64,000 nucleotides of DNA from Bordetella genomosp. 10 (lineage in GTDB: Bacteria > Pseudomonadota > Gammaproteobacteria > Burkholderiales > Burkholderiaceae_B): positions 2,046,001 to 2,110,000 of the forward strand of contig NZ_NEVM01000001.1 of NCBI RefSeq assembly GCF_002261225.1, in the 5' to 3' direction. The position numbers and the translations under genes are program-made. The notes beneath the pieces are model-generated. The model did not search any database, was not told the DNA's origin, and was given only the letters and a program-made list of their open reading frames with translations. Below, piece after piece: positions 47,789 to 56,326 of this stretch. Each line of letters begins with the position of its first letter. Position 1 is the first letter of the stretch.

Positions 47789-48634
47789 ATGCCACCTCTT
47801 TTCCACCATCGCGTCGCCGCCGCCGCGGGACTGTTCACCGCGGCCCTGCTGGCGGCCGCGCCGGCCCATGCCGACCGGCTGGCCGACATCAAGGCGCGCG
47901 GCACCCTGATCTGCGGCACGCAGAATGCGTCGTCTCCCTATGCCTACCAGGATCCGGTCACGCGGTCCTACGTGGGATACGACGTCGACATGTGCAAGGC
48001 CGTGGCCAAGGGCCTGGGCGTGAAGCTGGAGCACAAGCCGCTCTCGACCGAGGCCCGGATTCCCGAGCTGAAGATGGGCCGCGTGGACGTGGTCGCCGGT
48101 TCGATGGCCTACCTGCCCGAGCGCGCCAAGCAGGTCGACTACAGCTTGCAGTATCTGCAGGACGACATCCGCCTCCTGGTGAAGAAGAAGTCCGGCATCA
48201 CCAAGCTTGCCGACCTGGCCGGCCGTAAGGTGTGCACCAGCAAGGGGTCCAGCTCCTCCGCCGTGGCGCAGCGGGTGCTGACCAAGTCCCAGATGCTGAA
48301 TTTCCAGGACGTCTCATCCTGCTACCTGGCGCTGCAAAGCGAGAAGGTCGATGCCCTGCCGGGCGGCGATCTGGGACTGATCCGTTTTCGCATGGAGTCG
48401 GAAAAGCAGGGCGACCCCACCGTGATGCTGGACGAACCGATCTTCACCGAGCACATGGGGTTGGTCGTGGACAAGGGCAATCCGGAACTGCTCGCCGCCA
48501 TCGACAAAGTGATCCAGGACATGGACCGTAGCGGCGAGCTGAGCGCCATCTACGACAAATGGATGGGCGCCAATTCGCCCTACAAGCTGGTGCGCACGTT
48601 CAAGGTCGAACCGGTGGACCTCCATCGCCAATAG
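47789..48634 (+). CDS. polar amino acid ABC transporter, substrate-binding protein
   Basis: A 281-residue periplasmic binding protein. The signal peptide is about residues 1-28 (AAAPAHA-DRLAD). The family core reads IKARGTLICGTQNASSPYAYQDP, YVGYDVDMCKAVAKGLGVKLE and RVDVVAGSMAYLPERAKQVDYS, as in glutamate/cystine-type receptors. It is followed by two permeases and an ATPase. ATG at 47784 is out of frame; 47789 gives the signal peptide. The ligand may be cystine or a related sulfur amino acid, inferred from context only. Confidence 0.92.
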   Translation: MPPLFHHRVAAAAGLFTAALLAAAPAHADRLADIKARGTLICGTQNASSPYAYQDPVTRSYVGYDVDMCKAVAKGLGVKLEHKPLSTEARIPELKMGRVDVVAGSMAYLPERAKQVDYSLQYLQDDIRLLVKKKSGITKLADLAGRKVCTSKGSSSSAVAQRVLTKSQMLNFQDVSSCYLALQSEKVDALPGGDLGLIRFRMESEKQGDPTVMLDEPIFTEHMGLVVDKGNPELLAAIDKVIQDMDRSGELSAIYDKWMGANSPYKLVRTFKVEPVDLHRQ

Positions 48635-48667
48635 CCACGGAGGCGGGCCCGCCCGGCCCGGGACACC

Positions 48668-49363
48668 ATGCATTTCGACTTTTCCTTCCTGACGTCGCAT
48701 GACGTGCTGGCGGCGCTCGGGCTGGGCGTGGCCACCACGCTGCGCCTGTTCGCGGGCGCCTGGGTGTGCGGCTTCGTCCTGGCGGTGGTGCTGGTCGGCC
48801 TGGGCACCATACCGCTCAGGCCGGTGCGGACCGTATTGCGGCTGTTCATCGAATACCACCGCAACGTGCCCACGGTGGTGCAGATCATGGTCTGGTATTT
48901 CGGCATGCCGGAGATCCTGCCCGAGGGCCTGCGCCTCTGGATCAACCATGGCAACAGCGAATTCACCTTCGCCCTGGTCGCGCTGTCGCTCAATTCCAGC
49001 TCCTACATGGCCGAAGACATCCGCGCCGGGTTTCGCGCCATTCCGGCCACGCAGCTCGAGGCCGCCCGGTCCGTCGGCCTGGGCGCCTTCGGCGCGCTGC
49101 GCTACGTCACCTTGCCGCAGGCCTTGCGCATCGGCGTGCCGCCGCTGGTGAACCGGTCGCTGATCCTGTTCAAGGACACCAGCCTGGCGATGGCCATCGG
49201 CGTGACGGAGCTGACCAACCAGGCGCGCGCGATCGAGAACCTGACCTTCCGCGCCTTCGAGGCATTCGCGGTGGCGACGGCCTTCTACCTGATCGTCTCG
49301 CTGTTCCTGATGACGTTCGGCAACTGGTTCGGGCGGCGCTACCCGCCCACGTTCAAGGGGTGA
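48668..49363 (+). CDS. polar amino acid ABC transporter, permease
   Basis: A 231-residue inner-membrane permease of the HisM/GltJ type: LGLGVATTLRLFAGAWVCGF near the start and the EAA loop TQLEAARSVGLGAFGALRYVTLPQALRIGVPPL. Five or so helices. It forms a heterodimer with the next permease. Confidence 0.92.
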   Translation: MHFDFSFLTSHDVLAALGLGVATTLRLFAGAWVCGFVLAVVLVGLGTIPLRPVRTVLRLFIEYHRNVPTVVQIMVWYFGMPEILPEGLRLWINHGNSEFTFALVALSLNSSSYMAEDIRAGFRAIPATQLEAARSVGLGAFGALRYVTLPQALRIGVPPLVNRSLILFKDTSLAMAIGVTELTNQARAIENLTFRAFEAFAVATAFYLIVSLFLMTFGNWFGRRYPPTFKG

Positions 49364-49368
49364 CGCGG

Positions 49369-50076
49369 ATGCTGGAAATCATACGGAAATACGGCATGCT
49401 GCTGCTGGTGGGGCCGTGGCCGCACGGTCCCCTGGGCGGCATCGCGGCGACCTTGATCCTGGCCGCGCTGGGCCTGTCGCTGTCGTTCCCGGTGGCCCTG
49501 CTGCTGGGGCTGGCGCGCACCAGTTCGTGGCGCTGGCTGCGCTGGCCCGCCAATGCGTGGGTCTATGGCCTGCGCGGCATCCCGCTGGTGATGATCATCT
49601 TCTGGGCCTATTACCTGCTGCCCCTGTTGACCGGCGACGCCATTTCGCCGTTCGCCACGGCGCTGTGCGCCATCGTCTGCTACGAGGCCGCGTTCATGGC
49701 GGAGATCGTGCGCGCCGGCATCCAGGGCTTGCCGTCCGGGCAGACCGAAGCGGCGCGCGCGGCCGGGCTGACCTATGCGCAGTCGATGGTGCACGTGATC
49801 CTGCCGCAGGCCCTGGTCAACATGCTGCCGTCCATCGTCAACCAGTTCATCTCCACCATCAAGGCCACCTCCATCGTCTACATCATCGGCGTGCAGGAAG
49901 CGACCTTCGCCGCCCAGGAGATCAACAGCGTGGAGATGACGCACGCGCTGCAGACCTACCTGCTGCTGGCCTGCATCTACTTCCTGCTCTGCTACGGGCT
50001 GTCGTTCACGGCCGCCGCCGTGGAGCGGCATTTCCGCCTGCGCCGGACGGCGGCGGGCGCCGCGCTGGCCGCATGA
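49369..50076 (+). CDS. polar amino acid ABC transporter, permease
   Basis: A 235-residue permease of the GltK/HisQ type, with RGIPLVMIIFWAYYLLP and the EAA loop SGQTEAARAAGLTYAQSMVHVILPQALVNMLPS. AGGGG within the end of the previous gene precedes its ATG at 49369. Partner of the permease just upstream. Confidence 0.92.
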   Translation: MLEIIRKYGMLLLVGPWPHGPLGGIAATLILAALGLSLSFPVALLLGLARTSSWRWLRWPANAWVYGLRGIPLVMIIFWAYYLLPLLTGDAISPFATALCAIVCYEAAFMAEIVRAGIQGLPSGQTEAARAAGLTYAQSMVHVILPQALVNMLPSIVNQFISTIKATSIVYIIGVQEATFAAQEINSVEMTHALQTYLLLACIYFLLCYGLSFTAAAVERHFRLRRTAAGAALAA

Positions 50077-50098
50077 ATAACCTGATCGGGGAATTGCG

Positions 50099-50902
50099 AT
50101 GATCGATTTCAGGAACGTACAGAAATGGTATGGCGACTATCACGCGCTGGACGACGTGAACGGCACGGTGGCCGACGGCGAAGTGGTCGTCATCTGCGGG
50201 CCGTCCGGCTCCGGCAAGTCGACCCTGATCCGGACCGTCAACGCGCTGGAACCCATCCAGGGTGGCACGGTGCTGGTCAAGGGGCGCGACGTGCATGCCA
50301 AGGGCAGCAATCTCAATACGCTGCGCGCCGGCATCGGCTTCGTGTTCCAGCAGTTCAACCTGTTCCCTCACTTGTCCGTGCTGGAGAACATTATGCTGTC
50401 GCCGCGCAAGGTCGGCGGCATGCTGCGCCACGACGCCGAGACCCTGGCGCGCGAGCTGCTGGGGAAAGTGGGCCTTGCCCACAAGGCCGACGCCATGCCG
50501 GCCAGCCTGTCGGGCGGGCAGCAGCAGCGCGTCGCCATCGCCCGCGCGTTGGCCCAGCGCCCGCCGCTCATCCTTTTCGACGAGCCGACCAGCGCGCTGG
50601 ATCCGGAGATGGTGGGGGAGGTGCTGGCGGTGATGAAGCAACTGGCGGGCGAGGGGATGACCATGGCCATCGTCACCCACGAGATGGGATTCGCGCGCGA
50701 GGTGGCGGATCGCATCTGGTTCATGGACAGCGGGAAGGTGCTGGAAGACGCCGATCCGCGCGCCTTCTTCGAGTCGCCGTCCCATCCCCGCGCGCGCCGC
50801 TTCCTGGCCGATGTCCTGCGTCCCGGCCCGGCGATCGGCGCGCGGGGCGAGCCGGACCACGCCGCGCCGGCGCCCGTCCGGGTTCGGGCCGCCCTGGGCT
50901 GA
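50099..50902 (+). CDS. polar amino acid ABC transporter, ATP-binding protein
   Basis: A 267-residue ATPase that powers the importer. Walker [11 protein letters not shown] (34-43), Q-loop [12 protein letters not shown], signature [15 protein letters not shown], Walker [14 protein letters not shown] and the H-loop VTHEMG are all intact. About 25 residues of Pro/Ala/Arg-rich tail follow the usual end. Preceded by GGGGA. Confidence 0.95.
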   Translation: MIDFRNVQKWYGDYHALDDVNGTVADGEVVVICGPSGSGKSTLIRTVNALEPIQGGTVLVKGRDVHAKGSNLNTLRAGIGFVFQQFNLFPHLSVLENIMLSPRKVGGMLRHDAETLARELLGKVGLAHKADAMPASLSGGQQQRVAIARALAQRPPLILFDEPTSALDPEMVGEVLAVMKQLAGEGMTMAIVTHEMGFAREVADRIWFMDSGKVLEDADPRAFFESPSHPRARRFLADVLRPGPAIGARGEPDHAAPAPVRVRAALG

Positions 50903-50936
50903 ACCCATTGTTCTCACTTTTCTACCGGTATCTCAC

Positions 50937-52598
50937 ATGGAATCATTTCCCGTATTGGATGCGGCCGCGTTGAAGGCGGCCCTGGCCGGCGTGTCGCGCG
51001 CGGCGGCGGCGGGCGCCGAACTGGCCCTGCTGGACGTCAGCGAAGAGGGCGAGTTCGGTTTCGGCCACCTGCTGCGCGCGGTGAACGTGCCCTACAGCCG
51101 CCTGGAATTGCTGATCGAACCCCTGGTGCCGCGCAAGGCCTGCCCCATCGTCCTCATGGACCAGGGCAACGGCATCGCCATGCGCGCGGCCGGCAGGCTT
51201 GCCGCGCTGGGGTATCGGGACATCCGCGTGTTCCCGGGCGGCAAGGCGGCCTGGGCCGCGGCGGGCGGAGAGATATTCGCCGGGGTCTACGTGCCCAGCA
51301 AGGCCTTCGGCGAATGGGTGGAGCACGCTTTCGATACGCCCCACATCGACGTCGACGAACTGGCGGGGCTGGTGCAGGCGCGCGCCGACCTGATCGTGCT
51401 GGATCCGCGCACCGAGGCCGAGCACGCGGCCGGCCACGTGCCGACCGCGGTCAATTGCCCGGGGGGCGAACTGGTCTACCGCTTCGAGGACCTGGTGCCC
51501 AGGCCCGAGACGCTGGTGGTGGTCGCCTGCGGCGGCCGCACGCGCGGCATCGTGGGCGCGCAGACCTTGATCAACGCGGGCGTGCCGAACCGCGTGGTGC
51601 ACCTGGCCGACGGCAATCACGGCTGGCGCCTGTCGGGCCGCGAGCTGGAGCGCGGATTGACCCGGCGGGCCAAGGTGACGCCGGCGGGCGCGGAGGCGGC
51701 GCGCGCACGGGCGCGGGCGCTGGCCGCGCGTTTCGGCGTGCGCACGGTGAGCGAGGCCCTATTGGACGCGTGGCGGGACGACCCCGCGCGGACCACCTTC
51801 GTCCTCGACGTCCGCACGCCCGCGGAATATGCGCGCGGGCATCACCCGCTGGCGCGCAATGCGCCCGGCGGCCAACTGGTCCAGGCCACGGACCAGTGGC
51901 TGGGGACCCTGGGCGCGCGGGTGGTCCTGGTCGACAGCGACGGCGTGCGCGCGATCGCCACCGCGCAGTGGCTGCTGCACATGGGATGGGACGTCCATGT
52001 GCTGGAAACGGCCGCCGCCGGCGATGCCGATCCCGATGCCGCGATGGCGGCGGGCGAGGAGGGCATCGGCGTGCTCGGACCCGACGAGGCGGCCCGGGTC
52101 CAGCGGGAGTTGCGCGGCGCCATCCATGCGGCGCCCGAGGTGGATCCGCATGCGGCCCAGGCCGCATTGCGGGCGGGCGCCTTGGCGGTATCGCTGGACC
52201 GCAGCGTGGAATATCTCGCGGCGCATCCCGCCGGCGCCGTCTGGGCCAACCGGGCGCGGCTGGACCGGCTGGACGCCGCGCTCGCCCAGGGCCGCGCGCT
52301 GGTGCTGTTTTCCGAGGACGGCCGCGTCGCCCAACTGGCGGCCCTGGACCTGCTGGAGCGCGGCGGCGACCCGCGCGTCGCCGTGGTCCGGGGCGGGCTG
52401 GATGCCTGGCGCGCCGCCGGCCTGCCCGTGGCGGCCGCGGACGAGGAGGCGCTGCCCTCCGCCGACCGCATCGATTTCCTGCAATGGGCGCCGGGCCGCC
52501 GGCAAGGCAACAAGGATGCCATGCAGGCCTACCTGAACTGGGAAAAGAATCTGCTGCGGCAAGTCGCCGCCGAGGGGTTTCATTACGGCCTCGCCTGA
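50937..52598 (+). CDS. four-module rhodanese-like protein with one retained active-site cysteine
   Basis: A 553-residue paralogue of the protein at 39905, with the same four-module layout and a matching tail (AMQAYLNWEKNLLRQ). Module 2 keeps the catalytic loop VACGGRTRG (C198). In module 1 the loop is LMDQGNGIA, in module 3 VDSDGVRA and in module 4 FSEDGRVA, all without cysteine. So one module probably carries persulfide and the others may bind or present substrate. The ATG at 50937 has no obvious Shine-Dalgarno. It is followed directly by the thiol dioxygenase-like gene. Confidence 0.86.
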   Translation: MESFPVLDAAALKAALAGVSRAAAAGAELALLDVSEEGEFGFGHLLRAVNVPYSRLELLIEPLVPRKACPIVLMDQGNGIAMRAAGRLAALGYRDIRVFPGGKAAWAAAGGEIFAGVYVPSKAFGEWVEHAFDTPHIDVDELAGLVQARADLIVLDPRTEAEHAAGHVPTAVNCPGGELVYRFEDLVPRPETLVVVACGGRTRGIVGAQTLINAGVPNRVVHLADGNHGWRLSGRELERGLTRRAKVTPAGAEAARARARALAARFGVRTVSEALLDAWRDDPARTTFVLDVRTPAEYARGHHPLARNAPGGQLVQATDQWLGTLGARVVLVDSDGVRAIATAQWLLHMGWDVHVLETAAAGDADPDAAMAAGEEGIGVLGPDEAARVQRELRGAIHAAPEVDPHAAQAALRAGALAVSLDRSVEYLAAHPAGAVWANRARLDRLDAALAQGRALVLFSEDGRVAQLAALDLLERGGDPRVAVVRGGLDAWRAAGLPVAAADEEALPSADRIDFLQWAPGRRQGNKDAMQAYLNWEKNLLRQVAAEGFHYGLA

Positions 52599-52654
52599 AC
52601 CGGGCCGGTCTCTACGCCGACGCGATGCGTCGCCAACTTTCAAGGACTTATGCG

Positions 52655-53263
52655 ATGACTCTGAAAACCGAACGACAAGCCCTGGTGCAGGAAACCATGG
52701 CGGACATCCAGCGCATCCTGGGCCAGGGCCAGCCGGACCGCGCCACCCTGGCGCGGGTCAGCGAACGGCTGCAGCCGCTGGCGGCGCGCGCCGACCTGTT
52801 CCCGGAGCAGGATTTTCCCGCCCCGGCGGCGGATTCGGGCGCGACGTCCTCGCGCTATCTGCTGGCGCAGCAGCCGGACGACAGCCTGGCGCTCTACATC
52901 AACGTCATCATTCCGGGGAAATCGACCAAGCCGCACAATCACGGCACCTGGGCCGTCATCGTCGCGGTCAGCGGCCAGGAGCTCAATCGCATCTACGAGC
53001 GCCGGGACGATGGCAGCGACCCGGATCATGCCCGCCTGGAGCAGGTGCGCGAATACGTGGTCCAGCCCGGCTCGCCCATCAACTTCATGCCGCAGGACAT
53101 CCACAGCATCCACGTCGACGGCGCCCAGACCGTGCGTCACTTCCACCTCTACGGCAAGGCGCTGGAAACGCTGACGGACCGCCTGGGCTTCGACCTGGAG
53201 ACCGGCAAGGTCTACAACTACAACAAGAACTTCATGCGGCCCACCGTCGGTCGCGACGCCTGA
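52655..53263 (+). CDS. cysteine dioxygenase-like cupin (thiol dioxygenase)
   Basis: A 202-residue cupin of the cysteine dioxygenase type. The iron-binding pair is in KPHNHGTWAVIVAVSG (H94, H96); the third histidine is probably H150 or H153 in MPQDIHSIHVDG. Such enzymes add O2 to cysteine or 3-mercaptopropionate to give sulfinates. It lies between the second rhodanese and a GST. AAGGA precedes the ATG at 52655. Which thiol it oxidises cannot be seen. Confidence 0.87.
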   Translation: MTLKTERQALVQETMADIQRILGQGQPDRATLARVSERLQPLAARADLFPEQDFPAPAADSGATSSRYLLAQQPDDSLALYINVIIPGKSTKPHNHGTWAVIVAVSGQELNRIYERRDDGSDPDHARLEQVREYVVQPGSPINFMPQDIHSIHVDGAQTVRHFHLYGKALETLTDRLGFDLETGKVYNYNKNFMRPTVGRDA

Positions 53264-53297
53264 ACGCCACATCGCAACGCCAGGAGAGGGGCTCTAT

Positions 53298-53906
53298 ATG
53301 ATCGAAGTCTGGGGCAGGTCTTCCTCGTCCAATGCCGCCAAGGTCTTTTGGACGCTCGATGAATTGAAAATCGACTACGCCTTGCACAAGGCCGGCGGCG
53401 AGTTCGGCGGGCTGGACACGCCCGCCTACCTCGCCATGAATCCCAACGGCCGCGTGCCGACCCTGGTCGACGACGGCCTGGTCCTGTGGGAGTCCAATGC
53501 GGTGGTGCGCTACCTGGCGGCCCAGTACGGCGCGGGCAGCCTGTGGCCCGCCTCGGCGCGCGAGCGGGCCGCTTCCGACAAGTGGATGGATTGGGCGACC
53601 GTGAACTTCGCGGCCGCCCTGGCGCCCTTGCGCCAGAAGCGGGCGCCGGGCGGCGCCGATGCCGGGCTGGCCACGGCGGCCGAACGCGTCGACAAGCTGG
53701 CCGGCCTGCTGGATCGCACGCTCAGCGCCAGTCCGTACGTCGGCGGTAGCCGGCTGGGGGTGGGCGACGTGGCGCTGGGCCCGCACGTCCACCGCTGGAC
53801 CTTGCTGGACGTTCCGCCCGATCGCCATCCCGCCTTGCGCAGCTACTACCTGCGGCTGTGCACGCACGGCGCCTACAAGCGGCACATCGTCGACAAGCTC
53901 ACCTGA
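53298..53906 (+). CDS. glutathione S-transferase family protein
   Basis: A 202-residue GST. N-terminal thioredoxin-like domain: IEVWGRSSSSNAAKVFWTLDEL with the likely catalytic serine in the RSSSSN loop, MNPNGRVPTLVDDGLVLWESNAVVRYLA for glutathione binding. The helical C-domain follows. CAGGAG precedes the ATG. Last gene of the sulfur-related cluster; may move sulfur or glutathione on a pathway intermediate. It ends 22 bases from the convergent mltB-like gene. Confidence 0.93.
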   Translation: MIEVWGRSSSSNAAKVFWTLDELKIDYALHKAGGEFGGLDTPAYLAMNPNGRVPTLVDDGLVLWESNAVVRYLAAQYGAGSLWPASARERAASDKWMDWATVNFAAALAPLRQKRAPGGADAGLATAAERVDKLAGLLDRTLSASPYVGGSRLGVGDVALGPHVHRWTLLDVPPDRHPALRSYYLRLCTHGAYKRHIVDKLT

Positions 53907-53928
53907 CACCTGAGGCCGCGGCGGGCGC

Positions 53929-55134
53929 TCAGCGCCCGGCCACCAGGTTCATCCGCTGGCGGACGGCTTCGGCCAGGTCCGCCACCGACGCGGCATAGAA
54001 GTAGCTGTGGTTGTACTGCGTGATGGCGAAGAAATTCGGCGTGGCGGTGCGGTATTCGGCCGTCCCGGCGGATTCCTCGGGCAGGTCGATCACCCCCAGC
54101 GGCGCCTGCTGCCAGGCCGCCGCGTCGGCGGCCGTCGCGCTGACGGGGCGCGCCACCGCGCCGGCGGCCCGCAGCCGCGGCCAGTCGCGCTGCGGCGCCA
54201 GGCCGCCGTCGACCAGCTTCGACGGATCGGCCGGCAGCGTGACCGGCGCGAACACCGGCAATCCGCGCTGCCAGCCATGCTGCATGAGATAGTTGCCGAC
54301 CGACAGGATGGCGTCGTTGGCGCTGTTGGCCAGGTCGATATGGCCGGTGCCGTCGCCGTCGATGGCATAGCGCATGATGCTGCCCGGCATGAACTGCGGC
54401 ATGCCGATGGCGCCGGCGTAGGAGCCGCGCGTCTGCAGGTCCAGCTTGCCCTGCATGACCAGCGTGAGGAAATCGCTGAGCTGGTCGCGGAACATCCGCG
54501 CCCGCTCGGGCTTGGCGGGGTCCGGGTAGTCGAAGGCCAGCGTCGACAGGGCGTCCAGCACGCGGAAGCTGCCCATATTGCGGCCGTAGCGGGTCTCCAC
54601 GCCGATGATGCCGACGATCACCGACGCCGGCACGCCGAAGCGCTGGGCGGCGCGGTTCAGCGCGTCCTGGTTTTCCTGCCAGAATTCGACGCCCCAGCCT
54701 ATGGTGCGGGGCTCGACCACGCGCGAGCGGTAGGTGATCCAGCTTCGCGAGATCTTCCGGCCGGGCGGCGGCGCGATCAGGCGCGCCACGGTCTCGCTGT
54801 AGCGGGCGCCGGATAGCGCGCCGACCAGCGCGTCGACGGGCAGGGCGCGGTCGGCGGCCAACTGCCGGGCATAGGCCTGGACCTCGGGCCGCAACTGGCC
54901 GGAGGGGGAGAGCACGGCCGACGGTTCGTCGCTGGATTCGCCGTTCATGCCGGCCAGGGCGCCTTGCGCGGGCGGCGGTCCGATGCGGATGCGGGTGACC
55001 TCGCCGTCCGCGGCGGCGGCCGGCTGGGCGGCGCCCGAAACCGCGGCCGGGCCGGGGCGCGGCGGGGTGCTGGCACAGCCCGCCAAGGCGGACGCCGCCA
55101 GGGCGATTTGCAGTAATCGTCGACTGGTGAACAT
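53929..55134 (-). CDS. lytic murein transglycosylase, MltB-type lipoprotein
   Basis: A 401-residue lipoprotein: MFTSRRLLQIALAASALAGC has a lipobox ending at C20. The catalytic glutamate lies in GIIGVETRYGRNMGSFRVLDAL, typical of MltB, and GAIGMPQFMPGS and DGDGTGHIDL follow. It cuts peptidoglycan to 1,6-anhydromuropeptides at the outer membrane. I chose ATG at 55134, six bases after AGGG; the ATG at 55140 lies too close to it. The divergent HDAC-type gene starts only ten bases away. Confidence 0.92.
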   Translation of the reverse strand: MFTSRRLLQIALAASALAGCASTPPRPGPAAVSGAAQPAAAADGEVTRIRIGPPPAQGALAGMNGESSDEPSAVLSPSGQLRPEVQAYARQLAADRALPVDALVGALSGARYSETVARLIAPPPGRKISRSWITYRSRVVEPRTIGWGVEFWQENQDALNRAAQRFGVPASVIVGIIGVETRYGRNMGSFRVLDALSTLAFDYPDPAKPERARMFRDQLSDFLTLVMQGKLDLQTRGSYAGAIGMPQFMPGSIMRYAIDGDGTGHIDLANSANDAILSVGNYLMQHGWQRGLPVFAPVTLPADPSKLVDGGLAPQRDWPRLRAAGAVARPVSATAADAAAWQQAPLGVIDLPEESAGTAEYRTATPNFFAITQYNHSYFYAASVADLAEAVRQRMNLVAGR

Positions 55135-55137
55135 AAT
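55132..55137 (+). promoter_or_regulatory. possible -10 element for a leaderless HDAC-type transcript
   Basis: CATAAT is one mismatch from TATAAT and lies seven bases before the ATG at 55145, with TTGCAG 18 bp upstream as a weak -35. Transcription would start at or next to the start codon. The element overlaps the mltB-like start region. Confidence 0.35.
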
Positions 55138-55144
55138 CATCCCT

Positions 55145-56068
55145 ATGGAGACCCTGTATCTTACCCACCCCTCGTGCCGCTTGCATGAAATGGGGGATTG
55201 GCATCCGGAGAGCCCGCAGAGGCTGGACGCCATCAACGACCAACTGCTGTCCAGCGGGATCATGTCCTATCTGGCGCATGCCGAGGCCATGCCGGCGCCC
55301 GACGAGGCCATCCTGCGGGCGCATGCCGCCGCGTACCTGGAACGGCTGCGGCGCCAGTCGCCCGCCACGGGTTATTACCCGGTCGATCCGGACACCTCGA
55401 TGAACCCGCACACGCTGGAGGCGGCGCTGCATGCCGCCGGCGCGGGCATCCAGGCCGTCGACGCGGTGATGGCCGGCCAGGCGCAGACCGCGTTCTGCGC
55501 CGTGCGGCCGCCCGGCCACCACGCCTGCCGCGACCGCGCCATGGGATTCTGTTTTCTGAATAACGTAGCAATCGCGGCCTTGCACGCGCTGGCGCATCAT
55601 GGCCTGAGCCGCGTGGCCATCATCGATTTCGACGTCCACCACGGCAACGGCACCGAGGACATCCTGGCGGGCGACGAGCGGGTGCTCATGTGCAGCTTTT
55701 TCCAGCATCCCTTCTTTCCGAACTGCGGCGTCGAGAATCCGGCCCCGAATATGTTGAACGAGCCGGTGCCGGCCTACAGCGACGGCGCCGTGGTGCGGAA
55801 ATTGGTGAGCGACCACTGGCTGCCGCGCCTGGACGCGCACCGGCCCGAGCTGATCCTGGTCTCGGCGGGCTTCGACGCCCACCGCGAGGACGATCTGGGC
55901 CAGATGCGGCTGGTGGAGGCGGATTACGCCTGGATCACGGAACGCCTGGTGGAAGTCGCCGCGCGCCATGCGGACCACCGTATCGTCAGCATGCTGGAGG
56001 GCGGATACAACCTGTCCGCCCTCGGGCGCAGCGTGGTCGCGCACATCCGCGCGCTGGGCGGCCTGTGA
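55145..56068 (+). CDS. histone deacetylase family hydrolase
   Basis: A 307-residue zinc hydrolase of the HDAC/acetylpolyamine amidohydrolase family. Motifs: HPSCRLHEMGDWHPESPQR, VRPPGHHACRDRAMGFC with the catalytic His pair, IIDFDVHHGNGTEDIL with metal ligands, SAGFDAHREDDLG and LEGGYNLSAL. In bacteria such enzymes act on acetylated polyamines or lysines. The ATG at 55145 (METLYLTHPSC) fits family N-termini and has no Shine-Dalgarno. An in-frame ATG at 54947 lies inside the antisense of the mltB-like gene and gives a non-family extension. Confidence 0.93.
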   Translation: METLYLTHPSCRLHEMGDWHPESPQRLDAINDQLLSSGIMSYLAHAEAMPAPDEAILRAHAAAYLERLRRQSPATGYYPVDPDTSMNPHTLEAALHAAGAGIQAVDAVMAGQAQTAFCAVRPPGHHACRDRAMGFCFLNNVAIAALHALAHHGLSRVAIIDFDVHHGNGTEDILAGDERVLMCSFFQHPFFPNCGVENPAPNMLNEPVPAYSDGAVVRKLVSDHWLPRLDAHRPELILVSAGFDAHREDDLGQMRLVEADYAWITERLVEVAARHADHRIVSMLEGGYNLSALGRSVVAHIRALGGL

Positions 56069-56326
56069 TGCGCCGGACGCTCATCCGGGGGGACGGACGC
56101 GGAGCCGCGCTTAACTCCCCCTTCCGCAACTTCGAAGTTATTCGGCGGCCACGGGGCGGTCAGGAGCCGGTTGCGCGGGCGCCGCGCGCGTCAACAGGCT
56201 GTAGAATCGGGTAGCTTGTCAGGCTGCGGAGCGCCCCGGCGGCGATCGGCCGCTGTCCCGCGCGCACCCTGCGCTACGAACAACTGTTTCGCCAATATAA
56301 GGCAATCACCCCCTGGAGGCTGCTGG

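Noticed and set aside
54947..55144. N-terminal extension of the HDAC-type protein
   Set aside because: The 66 extra codons lie antisense to the mltB-like signal peptide region, are Ala/Gly/Pro-rich and unlike the family's N-terminus.
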